Notes: generated by a model not told the origin, from the letters alone. DNA of 64,000 nt from Phascolarctobacterium sp. (GCA_003150755.1 QAMT01000004.1:248001-312000), one strand, 5' to 3'. Shown: positions 32,024-42,295, counted from the first letter of the stretch. Translations and numbers: made by a program.

Positions 32024-33538
32024 ATGCAGGAAAATCAGAGAAACCCCACTTTGGGGGAACGAATCGACAAATTTATTGGTATTTTTAGCCCGAAAAGAGC
32101 TTTAGAACGCAGCGTAGCACGCATTAAACTGCGTTTTATGGAAGGCTACGAGGCGGCAAGGCCGTGGCGAAATTCGGCGGACTGGTTTCCGGTAGACGGA
32201 AGGGCAGAACCGCTAAACCAGGCGAGCCGCGCACAGCTTAGAGCAAAGGCAAGGTATTTGGAGCGAAACAGCGACGTCGTCAACAGTATTTTAAATGCTT
32301 ATACCCGCAACGTAGTGGGTAAAGGATTTAACTTGCAGGTAAAAACGGACAACGAAGAATGGAACAGCCTTTTGGAGACCGTTTGGCAGGAGTGGAGCCG
32401 GCCGGGGAACTGTGACGTTACAGGGCAATATTCGCTTGCTGAAATGCTTGACCTTATTGTACGGCGCAAACTTGTAGACGGCGGTGTGCTGGCGGTAAAA
32501 ACTTACGATAAAAAGTTTGCGATACCGTACCAGCTGCAAATGCGCGAGGTTGACGAGATAGACAGCTACGGGCAGATGCAGTCGCCAGCAGGCAACCCGA
32601 TTGTTGACGGCGTGGAAGTAAATGCCGTGGGCAGGCCGGTTAAGTTTTACCTGCGCAAGTATGACCTTAAAACCTTTTCGCAGGTGGAAACGGAGCCTGT
32701 CGACGCCGGGCGTGTGTATTACCTGCTGGAAAAAACACGTGCCACGCAGGTAAGGGAGATAACGCCGCTGGCCCGTGCCATTGATAAAACGCATGACCTT
32801 GATGAATTTTTTGAAGCGACGGTGTTTAAGCAAAAAATCAATGCAGCAATAGCCGTGTGGATTACAAATTCCGATACAGCTTCCGGCAACGTGGGGCGCG
32901 GCAGTATTGCTGGTGGCAGCAGTGGCGGCGGTAGAGCCGCAGGCGGCAAGCGCATTGTGCCCGGCAGCATTAACGAACTGGCGCCGGGACAGGATATTAA
33001 AACACTTGTACCGGCAGGGCAATCAAGCGAACTGGAAACCTTCGACCTTTCCATTATGCGCAAGGTTGCCGCAGGGCAAGGGCTGTCTTACGAGCAGGTA
33101 AGCCGCGATGTCAGCCAGGTTAACTACTCATCGGCTCGCCAAAACCTTCTGGAAGACTGGAAGGTGTTTGAGAAGGAGCAGCAATTTTTAATAGCGCATT
33201 TTCTTGATGGCGTTTTTGAAGATGTCATCCGTGCGGCGGTGCTTAGCGGTTATATTCCGGCAAATGTAGTGCCAAATGATTTTTGGAGCAACCCGCAATG
33301 GCTGAAACACGAATTTATCGGGCAGAAAATGCCGTGGATTGACCCGTACAAAGAAGCTCTTGCCAACCAGATTATGCTTGAGAGCTACCAGATGACGCTT
33401 AAAGAGTTTTATGGGCGCAGCGGCCGCGACTATACGGAAACGGTCGAGCAGATAAAAAAAGAAAAAGCTGACCTTGGCGCACTTGCCGAAGGACAGCAGG
33501 AAGGAGTGATGGGAAGCAATGCCAGCAATAACGAATGA
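32024..33538 (+). CDS. Portal protein (lambda family)
   Basis: 504 residues. Family markers are RARYLERNSDVVNSILNAYTRNVVGKGF, GQYSLAEMLDLIVRRKLVDGG, YVYYLL-like RVYYLLEKTRATQVREITPLA and YEQVSRDVSQVNYSSARQNLLED. A Gly/Ser-rich insert is at about 285-310. Forms the dodecameric DNA gate. It overlaps the protease-capsid gene by 20 bases. Confidence 0.95.
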   Translation: MQENQRNPTLGERIDKFIGIFSPKRALERSVARIKLRFMEGYEAARPWRNSADWFPVDGRAEPLNQASRAQLRAKARYLERNSDVVNSILNAYTRNVVGKGFNLQVKTDNEEWNSLLETVWQEWSRPGNCDVTGQYSLAEMLDLIVRRKLVDGGVLAVKTYDKKFAIPYQLQMREVDEIDSYGQMQSPAGNPIVDGVEVNAVGRPVKFYLRKYDLKTFSQVETEPVDAGRVYYLLEKTRATQVREITPLARAIDKTHDLDEFFEATVFKQKINAAIAVWITNSDTASGNVGRGSIAGGSSGGGRAAGGKRIVPGSINELAPGQDIKTLVPAGQSSELETFDLSIMRKVAAGQGLSYEQVSRDVSQVNYSSARQNLLEDWKVFEKEQQFLIAHFLDGVFEDVIRAAVLSGYIPANVVPNDFWSNPQWLKHEFIGQKMPWIDPYKEALANQIMLESYQMTLKEFYGRSGRDYTETVEQIKKEKADLGALAEGQQEGVMGSNASNNE

Positions 33539-35474
33539 TGAACTGCGGAAAATTCCGCGTGAGCAGCGCCAAATGCTGCCGCGCCAGCGTGAAGCCACCA
33601 TTAACAGTGTTAACGCCGAAGAACGCAAGGTAACCTTATCATTCGCCAGCGAGGAACCGTGCCCGGATTTTTGGGGCGACCCGGAAATTTTACGCTGCAA
33701 TGACCAGGCGGCAGACATTAGCCGCTTTACGGCTGGAGTAATGCCAGTGCTGTTTAACCACAACCGCGATGCCGTTATCGGCAGGCCTACCCGCATTTGG
33801 TTTGAAAATACCAAAGCTTATGCCGAAATCCAATTTGATGATGACGACGAAAGCACGCGCATTTGGAATAAAGTGCAGTCTGGCAGCCTGCGTGGTGTGT
33901 CGGTAGGTTACCGCGTCAACGAATGGCGCTTTATCGAAAAGAACCAGGTATCGGAAGACGGCATTACCGGGCCCGCGTGGATTGGTGAACGCTGGGCAGT
34001 GTATGAAATCAGTATCGTTTCCGTACCGGCAGACGCAACCGTCGGCGTAGGCCGCAGTTTGTTTGACGACGAAAGTTTATTAACAATTTTAAATAATCAT
34101 AATGGAGGTATCAACATGGAAGAAAAGAAAAATCCCGAAGAACAGCAGAGAAACGTTGAAGTACCGGCAACCGGCATTACTGCTTCTGCTAACCCGCCTG
34201 CTGCACCCACCGTAAACGTGGAAGAAGAACGTGCGGCGGCAGTTAAAGCAGAGCGCGAACGCCAGGCGCAGATTAACGGCTTGTGCCGTCAGTTCGGCAT
34301 TGAAGACCAGCAGCGCGAAGCCTGGCTGAATAGTGATGTAAGCATTGAAACCGTTAACCGCAGTGTGCTGGAAATTCTTTCCGCACGTCAGGCAGCACAG
34401 CCGACAGCAGGCAAGCCGCAGTTCGGCGCAGCCGAAGAAGACAAAATGCGCGCTGCATACCGCGACGCCATTTTGCTCCGCAACGGCTTAAACGTCGAAA
34501 AACCTGCCGACGGCGCTGAAAAAATGCGTTACATGTCCATGCGTGACATTGCTATTGACATGCTGCTCCGTGCCGATGAACGTGATGTAATGCGCCTGGC
34601 ACCGGAAGAATTGTTTAAACGTGCAATGACTACCGGCGCACTTCCGGCTTTACTTGCGGATACTACGCAGGCAGCGCTTGTAAGAGGCTACGAGGACGCT
34701 ATGCCTACTTATCAGATTTGGGCGCGCATTGGTCAGCTGCGTGACTTCCGTCCGCAGTATCTTGTAAACGTAGGACTGGACGCTGAACCGGTGAAAATTC
34801 CCGAAAACGGCGAGTTCACCGAAGCACAGCTGAAAGAAAGCAAGAAATTTGTACGTCTCGACACCTACGGGCGTTCTTACAGCTACACTCGCCAGGCATT
34901 TATCAATGATGACCAGGATGTGCTTGTTACCATTCCTTATCAGTTGGCGCAGAAATTTGCAATGGCTATTAACCGTGAAGCCTATAAAGCACTGACAGGC
35001 GGCTCTTACAGCGCAAACGTTAACCTCGGCACAGCTGGCGCTATCAGCACCACAACCCTTTCGGAAGCAATGACTTTGCTGCGCAAACAAAAGGGCGACC
35101 TTTCCAAAAATTACCTGCGCATTATGCCGCGTTACCTTGTTGTGCCGGTTACACAGTCCGCAGTTGCGGCACAGCTTCTGCGTAGTACCGCAGACCCGGA
35201 AGCAAGCAACAGCGGTGTAGTAAATATTTACCGCGGCGCGCTTACGCTTGTTGATGACCCGGAACTGGACGATATCAGCACTACTGCATGGTATCTCTTA
35301 GGCAACCAGGTGCAGGGTGAAGGCGTTGAAGTTGACTTCTTGAACGGTAACCGTACACCTATCCTTGAAAGCCAGGTTTCCTTTGAAACTTTGGGCTGGA
35401 AATACCGTATGTATCTTGACTACGGCGTAAAACTCTTGTCTACTACCGGCATTGTTAAAAACGCCGGCAAATAA
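33519..35474 (+). CDS. Fused prohead protease, scaffold and major capsid protein
   Basis: 651 residues. Residues 1-165 form a HK97-type prohead protease (ITNDELRKIPREQRQ, VLFNHNRDAVIGRP with His81, SGSLRGVSVGY with the catalytic Ser). Residues about 200-320 are charged and coiled (scaffold-like delta domain), and about 330-651 the capsid fold (RYMSMRDIAIDML, QIWARIGQLRDFRP, SYTRQAFINDD, FETLGWKYRMYLDYG). An in-frame RBS and ATG at 34116 would yield the scaffold-capsid part alone. Auto-processing by the protease is expected. Confidence 0.9.
   Translation: MPAITNDELRKIPREQRQMLPRQREATINSVNAEERKVTLSFASEEPCPDFWGDPEILRCNDQAADISRFTAGVMPVLFNHNRDAVIGRPTRIWFENTKAYAEIQFDDDDESTRIWNKVQSGSLRGVSVGYRVNEWRFIEKNQVSEDGITGPAWIGERWAVYEISIVSVPADATVGVGRSLFDDESLLTILNNHNGGINMEEKKNPEEQQRNVEVPATGITASANPPAAPTVNVEEERAAAVKAERERQAQINGLCRQFGIEDQQREAWLNSDVSIETVNRSVLEILSARQAAQPTAGKPQFGAAEEDKMRAAYRDAILLRNGLNVEKPADGAEKMRYMSMRDIAIDMLLRADERDVMRLAPEELFKRAMTTGALPALLADTTQAALVRGYEDAMPTYQIWARIGQLRDFRPQYLVNVGLDAEPVKIPENGEFTEAQLKESKKFVRLDTYGRSYSYTRQAFINDDQDVLVTIPYQLAQKFAMAINREAYKALTGGSYSANVNLGTAGAISTTTLSEAMTLLRKQKGDLSKNYLRIMPRYLVVPVTQSAVAAQLLRSTADPEASNSGVVNIYRGALTLVDDPELDDISTTAWYLLGNQVQGEGVEVDFLNGNRTPILESQVSFETLGWKYRMYLDYGVKLLSTTGIVKNAGK
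34104..34118 (+). promoter_or_regulatory. Internal ribosome binding site and start inside the capsid gene
   Basis: GGAGG at 34104-34108 and ATG at 34116-34118, spacing 7, in frame with the 651-residue fusion (codon 200). It lies exactly at the protease/scaffold junction, so it would give a 452-residue capsid precursor. Confidence 0.7.
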
Positions 35475-35493
35475 AAAAGGGGGTAAATGAACT

Positions 35494-35859
35494 ATGGCAA
35501 ATGAAGGAGCAATCAGACGCCGTAATGGCGATAAATTTGACTATACCTGCACCACAGACGTTGCTTGCGGTGACGTAATCGCCCTTAGCGGTGGCATTGT
35601 AGGCGTTGCGGAAGTAGGCGGCAAAAACGGCGAGGTTATCGCGCTGACTACCGTTGGTGTATTTGAGTTTAAAACTGACGCGGCTGCTATTACCGCAGGT
35701 GCAAAGGTTTACTTAAAATCCGACGGCACTGTAACCGCTACTGCGGGCGGCAATACCTACTTGGGCATTGCATGGAGTGAAGGCGCTGCAACCAGCGGTG
35801 CGACTTGCCAGGTAAAAATCAATACAGGTTATGTCGATACCACAGGTGCCGCAGGCTGA
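35494..35859 (+). CDS. DUF2190-like capsid decoration protein
   Basis: 121 residues, small beta protein (CGDVIALSGGIVGVAE, GVFEFKTDAAAITAGAKVYLKSDGTVTAT). Matches DUF2190, commonly next to capsid genes, corresponding in position to lambda gpD. RBS AAGGGGG. Confidence 0.8.
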   Translation: MANEGAIRRRNGDKFDYTCTTDVACGDVIALSGGIVGVAEVGGKNGEVIALTTVGVFEFKTDAAAITAGAKVYLKSDGTVTATAGGNTYLGIAWSEGAATSGATCQVKINTGYVDTTGAAG

Positions 35860-35937
35860 TATTTTGACAATTAAATAGGGGTGGTTTATTGCCTACCCCT
35901 ATTTTTTATACCTTTTTACAGTAATAAGGTGGCAAAA

Positions 35938-36303
35938 ATGGCAAATCCAATCTACCAAAAAATTATTAAAAATGCTGTTTTTAACCTTAACCGTTTCGGT
36001 GAAACCATAACCTACACGCCGCAAAATTCCGAAGACGGAAAAGAAATTGTGGCGATTGTAGAAATCGGCGAAACCTTGCAGGAAGAAAAGGCTGCGTACC
36101 GCACAGCGGCAGTGAACACTAACAAAACAAGTGATACGGCAATGTTTACCTTAATGCTTGAAGATGTGCCGAAGCCGGAAGCAGGCGATGTTATTTTATA
36201 CAACGCTGAACGCTGGATTGTGCGGCGTGTAAGCCTTATTGATAGCGTCGGCGGAAATGTGACAGTGGAAGCCGAACGAAAGGTAAGGGGGTTCGGACGA
36301 TGA
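35938..36303 (+). CDS. Head-tail connector (FII-like)
   Basis: 121 residues from the ATG at 35938 (RBS AAGGTGG). Beta-rich (ITYTPQNSEDGKEIVAIV, DVILYNAERWIVRRV). The position after the decoration gene and before the Z-like gene equals lambda FII. Assignment mostly positional. Confidence 0.6.
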   Translation: MANPIYQKIIKNAVFNLNRFGETITYTPQNSEDGKEIVAIVEIGETLQEEKAAYRTAAVNTNKTSDTAMFTLMLEDVPKPEAGDVILYNAERWIVRRVSLIDSVGGNVTVEAERKVRGFGR

Positions 36304-36863
36304 GCGATACAATCGTTATTTCTATCCGCGACGGTATCAGCCCCTTTTTGCTGGAGTGGCTTAAAAACAACCCACGCTTTATACGCAGTGCAACCAAAAG
36401 TGCGGGCTGGTACGTACAAAAGGGCATTAAAGAGAGTGTGCCGGAAATCAGCCTGGGATGGAAACCGCGTATACCCTTCTGGGTGAGGAAAAGACTTGTG
36501 CCGTCAGCGCCGAAAACATGGCTGGGGCGCATGAAGCGGGCAATCGGTTATCAATACCTTGACGGCGGCAGCGTGGCAATCGGTTGGACAAGCAGCACGG
36601 CGGCAGCTTATGGCCGCATTTTTGAACAGGGTGCTACACGTGCTGTTACCGCAGGTACAAGGCGGCGCTGGGGCAGAGCCGGTGTTCCGCTGAAATGGAG
36701 CACAATGGAACTGCATAACCCGGCACGTCCATTGTATGAGCCTGCTATGCAGATTGTAAGCCCCGGTATTGTGCCGCACGTTGAAGGCAAAGTAAAACAG
36801 TATATTGTAAACGGCAGCTTTACCAAAAAAGCAACGCGCCGCAAGTACAAAGTTTATAAATAA
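36300..36863 (+). CDS. Minor tail protein Z-like (HK97 gp10-like)
   Basis: 187 residues, overlapping the previous gene by 4 bases. Basic, with helix FIRSATKSAGWYVQKGIKES and GRIFEQGATRAVTAGTRRR. Occupies the lambda Z slot, a tail-completion protein. Confidence 0.65.
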   Translation: MSDTIVISIRDGISPFLLEWLKNNPRFIRSATKSAGWYVQKGIKESVPEISLGWKPRIPFWVRKRLVPSAPKTWLGRMKRAIGYQYLDGGSVAIGWTSSTAAAYGRIFEQGATRAVTAGTRRRWGRAGVPLKWSTMELHNPARPLYEPAMQIVSPGIVPHVEGKVKQYIVNGSFTKKATRRKYKVYK

Positions 36864-36874
36864 GGGTGAAAATT

Positions 36875-37372
36875 ATGCAGAATGTCAATTTTGTAAAAAT
36901 GGGCGTTGAACTGGCTGAGCACCTGAAAAATGATGGCGATATTAAAAATTTCTGCCAGGATACTTTCGGAAAGGATGTATCAATTCTTGTTGGTGACCCG
37001 ACAGACAGGCTTTTGCCAACGGAAGAAGATGCGCCGTATATCTTTTTGTGGGGCTTCAAAAAGAAAGAAGGCACCACGATTAAAGACCCGGCAGAATACC
37101 AGTGCAATTTCGGCTGTGGTGTCAGCGAAAAGGACGACAGCGAAACAGACAGCGGCATTGTTATTGCTGGCGGCTTTGAGCGCGTAAGCGAATTAATGAA
37201 CCTTGTGCAGCACAGCTTGTTTGGTTTTAAGGAAGGCTGCAAGCCGCCGGACGTTGTGGAAGCTGATGTTATGGGCGCACTGGAAAGCACGAATACGCAC
37301 TGGGCAGGTAATATTACCGCTACATGGAAAGTTCCGCAGACGCTCGGCATGGGCGAAATTACAGATTTTTGA
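36875..37372 (+). CDS. Tail terminator-like (U) protein
   Basis: 165 residues from the ATG at 36875 (RBS AAGGGTG). Acidic alpha/beta protein (FGKDVSILVGDPTDRLL, YIFLWGFKKKE). Lambda U slot; would cap the tail tube. Confidence 0.6.
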   Translation: MQNVNFVKMGVELAEHLKNDGDIKNFCQDTFGKDVSILVGDPTDRLLPTEEDAPYIFLWGFKKKEGTTIKDPAEYQCNFGCGVSEKDDSETDSGIVIAGGFERVSELMNLVQHSLFGFKEGCKPPDVVEADVMGALESTNTHWAGNITATWKVPQTLGMGEITDF

Positions 37373-37443
37373 CAGCAAACATAATGTTTTTGTTATCAAA
37401 CGCAACTTTTTTGTTATTAAACGCAAGAAAAGGAGTGAAAACA

Positions 37444-38454
37444 GTGGAGAAAAATTTTGAATTAAAACTGCAACTGCACGGCTGCCCGTGGGGTGTCGGC
37501 GCAAAAACGCAGACACGCATTTGCTTTGAAGAAACCTACGGCGAGGACAGCGAAGACATTGCCACCAAAACTTTGGCAATGCCGTTTAATTCCAACTCTG
37601 TAGCCGTATCGCAGAACGTTACCCAGCCGGAAACCATTACCGGCAACAGAAATCCGGTACAACCGATTTTGGGCAATATTGATAATACCGGCACCATTGC
37701 CGTGCCGCTTGATTTAACCGCTTTTGGCTACTGGCTGAAAGCTATGTTTGGCAATCCCACTACTGCATCGGCAGGCACGCCGGAAGGCTATTATAACCAC
37801 GTGTATAAATTGGGCGAGGATATGCCGTCTTTTACCATGGAAAAAGCATTTCCCGGCATTGGCGTTTACTCCAAAAGCAACGGCTGCGTAATCAGCCAGT
37901 TTTCTTTAACCGTTGGCGGCGACGGCGAACTTGTTGCCAACCTTGAAATAATGGGCGCAAAAGAAACCATTGGCGAAACTGCGATGTCGTCTGCACCGGT
38001 AAGTGTTCCGCTGCTGCGCGTGAATAATTTCCAGGCTGCGCTTTCCATCGGCGGAACTGCTGTTGCACTGGCGACGGAAGCTACTATCGAAATTAACTTC
38101 GGCGTTGACGGCGATACTTATGTTATCGGCGGGCAGGGATACCGTAAGGCAGCTTGCCCAGGCATTGCAACCGTAAGCGGCACTTTAACAATGTTTTTTA
38201 AAGACGACACCTATATTGCAATGGCGGAAAACGCAACCGAAACGAAGCTGGAATTTACCTTTACATCCGGAAACAATAAACTTGCCATTTTGCTGCCGGA
38301 AGTACAGTTCGCGCGTACTTCGCCGGGCATTGACGGTCCTGCCGGTATTCAGGTGGAACTTAGCTATTCGGCTTACTACAATGACGCAACGGAAGGCACA
38401 TCCGTGCAGGTAACGTTGACCAATCAGACTGCCAGCTATGCGCAGAGTGAATAA
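37444..38454 (+). CDS. Major tail tube protein
   Basis: 336 residues from the GTG at 37444 (RBS AAAGGAG), not the longer upstream frame. PFNSNSVAVSQNVTQPETITGNRNP and GYWLKAMFGNP are typical of phage tail tube proteins, followed by beta repeats and an extended C-terminal domain (VQVTLTNQTASYAQSE). Lambda V slot. Confidence 0.85.
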   Translation: MEKNFELKLQLHGCPWGVGAKTQTRICFEETYGEDSEDIATKTLAMPFNSNSVAVSQNVTQPETITGNRNPVQPILGNIDNTGTIAVPLDLTAFGYWLKAMFGNPTTASAGTPEGYYNHVYKLGEDMPSFTMEKAFPGIGVYSKSNGCVISQFSLTVGGDGELVANLEIMGAKETIGETAMSSAPVSVPLLRVNNFQAALSIGGTAVALATEATIEINFGVDGDTYVIGGQGYRKAACPGIATVSGTLTMFFKDDTYIAMAENATETKLEFTFTSGNNKLAILLPEVQFARTSPGIDGPAGIQVELSYSAYYNDATEGTSVQVTLTNQTASYAQSE

Positions 38455-38472
38455 GAAAGGAGAAAATAAACT

Positions 38473-38859
38473 ATGGCTGAAAAAGAAACACTTTTGGAAC
38501 TGCGCGGAATGAACTGGGAAGAAAACGAACTGTTTGAAGCCTTTAAAAAAGAATGGCTTGAAAGCCACAAAGAACTTGACGAGAAAAGCACAGAGTATTT
38601 TTACGCCTGCGCAGCGTGGGTAATGGACAACGTTTACGGGGCTGACAAAAAGCAGTTTACTCCCGGCGAGGTTGTAGCCATTTTCAACGCAACGCTTATT
38701 CATAGCAACGGCATCCGCAAAGACGAAATAAAAAACTGGCCGACCTCGTTGACTGGAACTTTGAACGAAGCGGATATTGCCGCGACTGCCGGAAGCTCCA
38801 ACGGCAACGAGGAGAAAGTATCGACTGCGGGAACTGTGACTACCGAAGCCCAGATGTAA
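38473..38859 (+). CDS. Tail assembly chaperone (G-like)
   Basis: 128 residues, helical and acidic, with a flexible C-terminus. Immediately before tape measure. The stop overlaps the next ATG (TAATG), so the two chaperone ORFs appear linked by translational coupling; no obvious slippery heptamer for a lambda-type -1 frameshift was seen. Confidence 0.65.
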   Translation: MAEKETLLELRGMNWEENELFEAFKKEWLESHKELDEKSTEYFYACAAWVMDNVYGADKKQFTPGEVVAIFNATLIHSNGIRKDEIKNWPTSLTGTLNEADIAATAGSSNGNEEKVSTAGTVTTEAQM

Positions 38860-39104
38860 TGCCAGGTAATAAGCAGGCGGTGGATTTATTTAACGCCTGC
38901 TCCAGCAGCATTAAATACACATCTACAATGGACGGCGTGTATGCAATGGGCTTTGACTGGACGGAAATAAAAATGCTTGCCGGCGTGCTGGGGGTAAAAT
39001 TTACTCCCGGCATTTATGGCAAGCTGAAAGCGCTGGAAGCAGCGTTTTTGAAGCATTTTAACAATAAAAAGAAAACTACACCGGCGAAAGGGGGCAATGC
39101 TTAA
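38859..39104 (+). CDS. DUF1799-like tail assembly protein (T position)
   Basis: 81 residues. AVDLFNACSSSIKYTSTMDGVYAMGFDWTEIKMLAGVLG resembles DUF1799. It lies between the G-like chaperone and the tape measure, overlapping both by 1 base. Confidence 0.65.
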   Translation: MPGNKQAVDLFNACSSSIKYTSTMDGVYAMGFDWTEIKMLAGVLGVKFTPGIYGKLKALEAAFLKHFNNKKKTTPAKGGNA

Positions 39105-42100
39105 TGGCCGTAGCAGAAACGAAAGTCAAAATATCGCTTATAGACGCTATGAGCAAAAACCTTCAAAGCATCTATGGCGAAATGAACAAGCTGGATAATG
39201 CTGCCGAACGCATGAAAACAAGTTTTAGCAGCGCATTTACTGCCGGTGCAGGCATTGCTGCTGGTATGGTTGGCATTAACAGCATTACAGACGCTTTAGG
39301 CACAGCTGCGCAAAAGGCCTGGGATTTTTCCATGAACATGGAAACCAACCGCGTCGGCATGGCGGGTATACTGTCATCCATGACGCAGCTTAACGGCGAA
39401 GCATTGCAGTGGAATGACGCACTGGCCATATCGGCAAACCTTATCGACCGCATGAACACGGAAGCGCTGCGCACGGCTGCTACCAGTGAAGAATTGGTAA
39501 ATACTTTTAGAGCCTTACTCGGACCCGGGCTTAGCGCTGGGATGGACCTTAGCCAGATACAGCAGTTAACAACGGTTGGCGTCAACGCCGTAAAATCTCT
39601 TGGATTAGAGGGAACACAAATCGTGCAGGAGTTGCGCGACCTGGTACAAGGCGGCATACAGCCCGCAAGCAGTACGCTGGCAACAGCGTTGGGCTTAACA
39701 GACGCTGATATTAAAGCGGCTAAAAACAGCAGCGAAGGTTTGTTTAAATTTTTAATGGACCGCTTGCAGGGCTTCGAACGCGCATCATCGGAAACACCGA
39801 AAACCTTAAGAGGTTTAATTGACCAAATTGATGAGGCGATTACCCGCACCGGCAGCATCGGTATGGAGCCTTTGCAAAACCGTTATAAAGAATTTTTGCA
39901 GGGCATATCAGATGCATTGGTTACATCAGATAGCTTTGAATTAAACCCGGCTGTTATTGACAGCGTGCGTGAATTTAGCCAGGAAGTCGCTGACGTTGCA
40001 AGCGACCTTGCAGACATTGGCGAAGTTGCTGGCAGTGTTGTAGTTCCGGCGTTAAAACTCGGTGCGGAATACTTCGGCGTGGCCGCAGATAACACTAAAC
40101 TTATTGCTGCCGGTTTTGCTGTATGGAAGGGTGGGCAGATTGCCAGCGACCTTTATAACGTGGCAACAGCGACCAACACGGCCTATCAGGCACAAACCCT
40201 TTTAGGACAGGCGGTACAAAAGGTAAACAGCTTTTATGATACCGGCAGGAACAGCGCACGCCTGCGCTACCAGGAAGAAATGCAGGCTGCACAGCAGGCC
40301 GCAAGTGCTGTTTTACAGGCAGAAGGACGAAAGCAACAGGCCATTAAGCAGACAGAAACCGTCGAAAAGGCTGCGGACCGTTTAACCAAACAGGGCAATG
40401 CGGAACTGGCGCAACAGTTATTAAATGCGCAAAATGCTTATAAGCGTCTTGGTTTATCTGCTGAAGAAGCAGGACGCTTGCAATATCAGGCGGCAAAGCA
40501 GGCCATAAAAGGGCAGACCGAAGTTACTGCTAAAATACTGCAAACCCAGGAAGCCCATTTGAAAGCTGCGCAGGCCGCCAATGCGCAGGCAACAGGCGCA
40601 CGTAACCTTACTGATAAACTCGGTGCGGCAGCGGCAGCCGGAAGCATTTTAACCGGCACCATTGCTTCTATGACTGACGAAACAGACGGATGGATAAATG
40701 AAGCGGCGGATGCAGCGTTCCAGATTAGCATTTTAATTACCGCTGTTGATACGTTGAGCCGTTCTTTTGGTGCATTGAAAATTGCCAGCATGGGCGTTAT
40801 CGGCGGTGCAGTAGCTGTTGCTGCCGGAGCCGGTTATGCACTTTATGACCAGGTGCAGAACTACAATAAAAACGCCAGCCATGTAACTGGTTACCGCATA
40901 AACGAACATGGCCAGCCTGAATATACTTACGATTATGACCCGTCGGCAGTTGATTATTCGGCGCAGAAAAATGCCGAACGCCGCAGGCAAGCCGGAACCT
41001 ATCCGACTATGTCAAACGAAAAATCTGTTGATGACATAATAAAAGAACTTACCATCAACCAGCGCGCTACCGATTTAAGCGGCGTTAAAAATGCTGCCAA
41101 AACAGCAGAGGCAGAAGCCAAAAAGCTGCAACAGCGTTATGAAAAATACCGCAACCAGCTACTGGAAACGGCAAAAGACCTGGAAACAAAAATTACTGAA
41201 ATAACCGGCAGCAGCTTTGACATTGCTAGCGCAGAACTGGCAGAGGAAATGCAGAAGGTGCAAAGCCGCATGACTAACGCCGAAGCTGCCGGAGTGAGCC
41301 AGGACGAAATTAACGCCGTGCAGAAACTGGCTGAAACCTACGAGCAGTTAAAAGCCGCGCAGAATATGCGTGATAACATCACGGACATGCACAACCTGCG
41401 CATGGATACCTGGCAGGCGGAGTATGATGCGGGCTTGATGTACGCGGCGCAGTATCAGGCTTTGCAGGAACAGGAACTGCAAAGCTATATGAACCGTCTG
41501 CAAATCGAGCTGATGAACACCCAGCTCAACGCAGAAGAACGCCTGCGGCTGGAACAGGAATACGCAACAGCTTACCAGACATTGCAGGAAACGCAGGCTC
41601 AAAACAGCAGCGCTATTTGGGATAATGCCCTGGAACATTTAAAAAATACGCAGCTTAGCCAACTTGAAACGCTTAATAGCGGCGTTGACGGTATGATTGG
41701 TACGCTAACCAATTTTGGGCAGAATATGCTGACGGAGCAAAAGAGCTTTACCGAACGCATGAAAGACCTGTACAGCGACTTAGCCAATAGCATTTTAAAC
41801 ATGATGATGAAGGTTATCGTGCAGGGCCTTGTAATGAATGCTATTATGTCGGCATTTGGCGGCGGCAGTAATTTGTTCGTCAGTCCGCCCAGTTTCAACT
41901 TCGGTGGTACAAGCGGCTTGTTTATTGACCCATCAGGCTTTAATGTCAGCGGTGCAAGCTGGGCTTATGCCAAAGGCGGCTATGCACAGAAGGGCTGGGC
42001 ACTGGTCGGTGAAGAAGGCCCGGAACTGCTGGACCTTGAAACTCCTGGACGCATTTACACCGCAGAACAGACAGCACGCAGTCTGCGTATGGCAAACGGC

Positions 42101-42295
42101 GGCGGTAATGGCAGCGGCATTGAGAATATTAAAGTTGAAATCCGTAACGAAAGCGGTCAGCCGGTTCAGGCTTCTCAAAGCAGCGCAAGTTTCAACGGGC
42201 GCGATATGATTATCTCTATCATGCTTACGGCCATTGCCAATAACGAGCAGAACAGCCAAAACATGATAAGAGCAATCGCTCAAAAATCAGGCTAA
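39104..42295 (+). CDS. Tape measure protein
   Basis: 1063 residues, which would give a tail of roughly 150-160 nm by the usual ratio. N-terminal helical domain (MSKNLQSIYGEMNKLDNA, tape-measure N-terminal signature near 60-260), hydrophobic segments near 530-580, long coiled regions at 380-490 and 690-860, and a C-terminal YAKGGYAQKGWALVGEEGPELL motif shared by lambda-like tape measures. Confidence 0.93.
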   Translation: MAVAETKVKISLIDAMSKNLQSIYGEMNKLDNAAERMKTSFSSAFTAGAGIAAGMVGINSITDALGTAAQKAWDFSMNMETNRVGMAGILSSMTQLNGEALQWNDALAISANLIDRMNTEALRTAATSEELVNTFRALLGPGLSAGMDLSQIQQLTTVGVNAVKSLGLEGTQIVQELRDLVQGGIQPASSTLATALGLTDADIKAAKNSSEGLFKFLMDRLQGFERASSETPKTLRGLIDQIDEAITRTGSIGMEPLQNRYKEFLQGISDALVTSDSFELNPAVIDSVREFSQEVADVASDLADIGEVAGSVVVPALKLGAEYFGVAADNTKLIAAGFAVWKGGQIASDLYNVATATNTAYQAQTLLGQAVQKVNSFYDTGRNSARLRYQEEMQAAQQAASAVLQAEGRKQQAIKQTETVEKAADRLTKQGNAELAQQLLNAQNAYKRLGLSAEEAGRLQYQAAKQAIKGQTEVTAKILQTQEAHLKAAQAANAQATGARNLTDKLGAAAAAGSILTGTIASMTDETDGWINEAADAAFQISILITAVDTLSRSFGALKIASMGVIGGAVAVAAGAGYALYDQVQNYNKNASHVTGYRINEHGQPEYTYDYDPSAVDYSAQKNAERRRQAGTYPTMSNEKSVDDIIKELTINQRATDLSGVKNAAKTAEAEAKKLQQRYEKYRNQLLETAKDLETKITEITGSSFDIASAELAEEMQKVQSRMTNAEAAGVSQDEINAVQKLAETYEQLKAAQNMRDNITDMHNLRMDTWQAEYDAGLMYAAQYQALQEQELQSYMNRLQIELMNTQLNAEERLRLEQEYATAYQTLQETQAQNSSAIWDNALEHLKNTQLSQLETLNSGVDGMIGTLTNFGQNMLTEQKSFTERMKDLYSDLANSILNMMMKVIVQGLVMNAIMSAFGGGSNLFVSPPSFNFGGTSGLFIDPSGFNVSGASWAYAKGGYAQKGWALVGEEGPELLDLETPGRIYTAEQTARSLRMANGGGNGSGIENIKVEIRNESGQPVQASQSSASFNGRDMIISIMLTAIANNEQNSQNMIRAIAQKSG

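Noticed and set aside
38473..39104. Lambda G/GT-type programmed frameshift between the tail chaperones
   Set aside because: The two ORFs meet as TAATG and no slippery heptamer was seen near the end of the first, so coupling by re-initiation is simpler.
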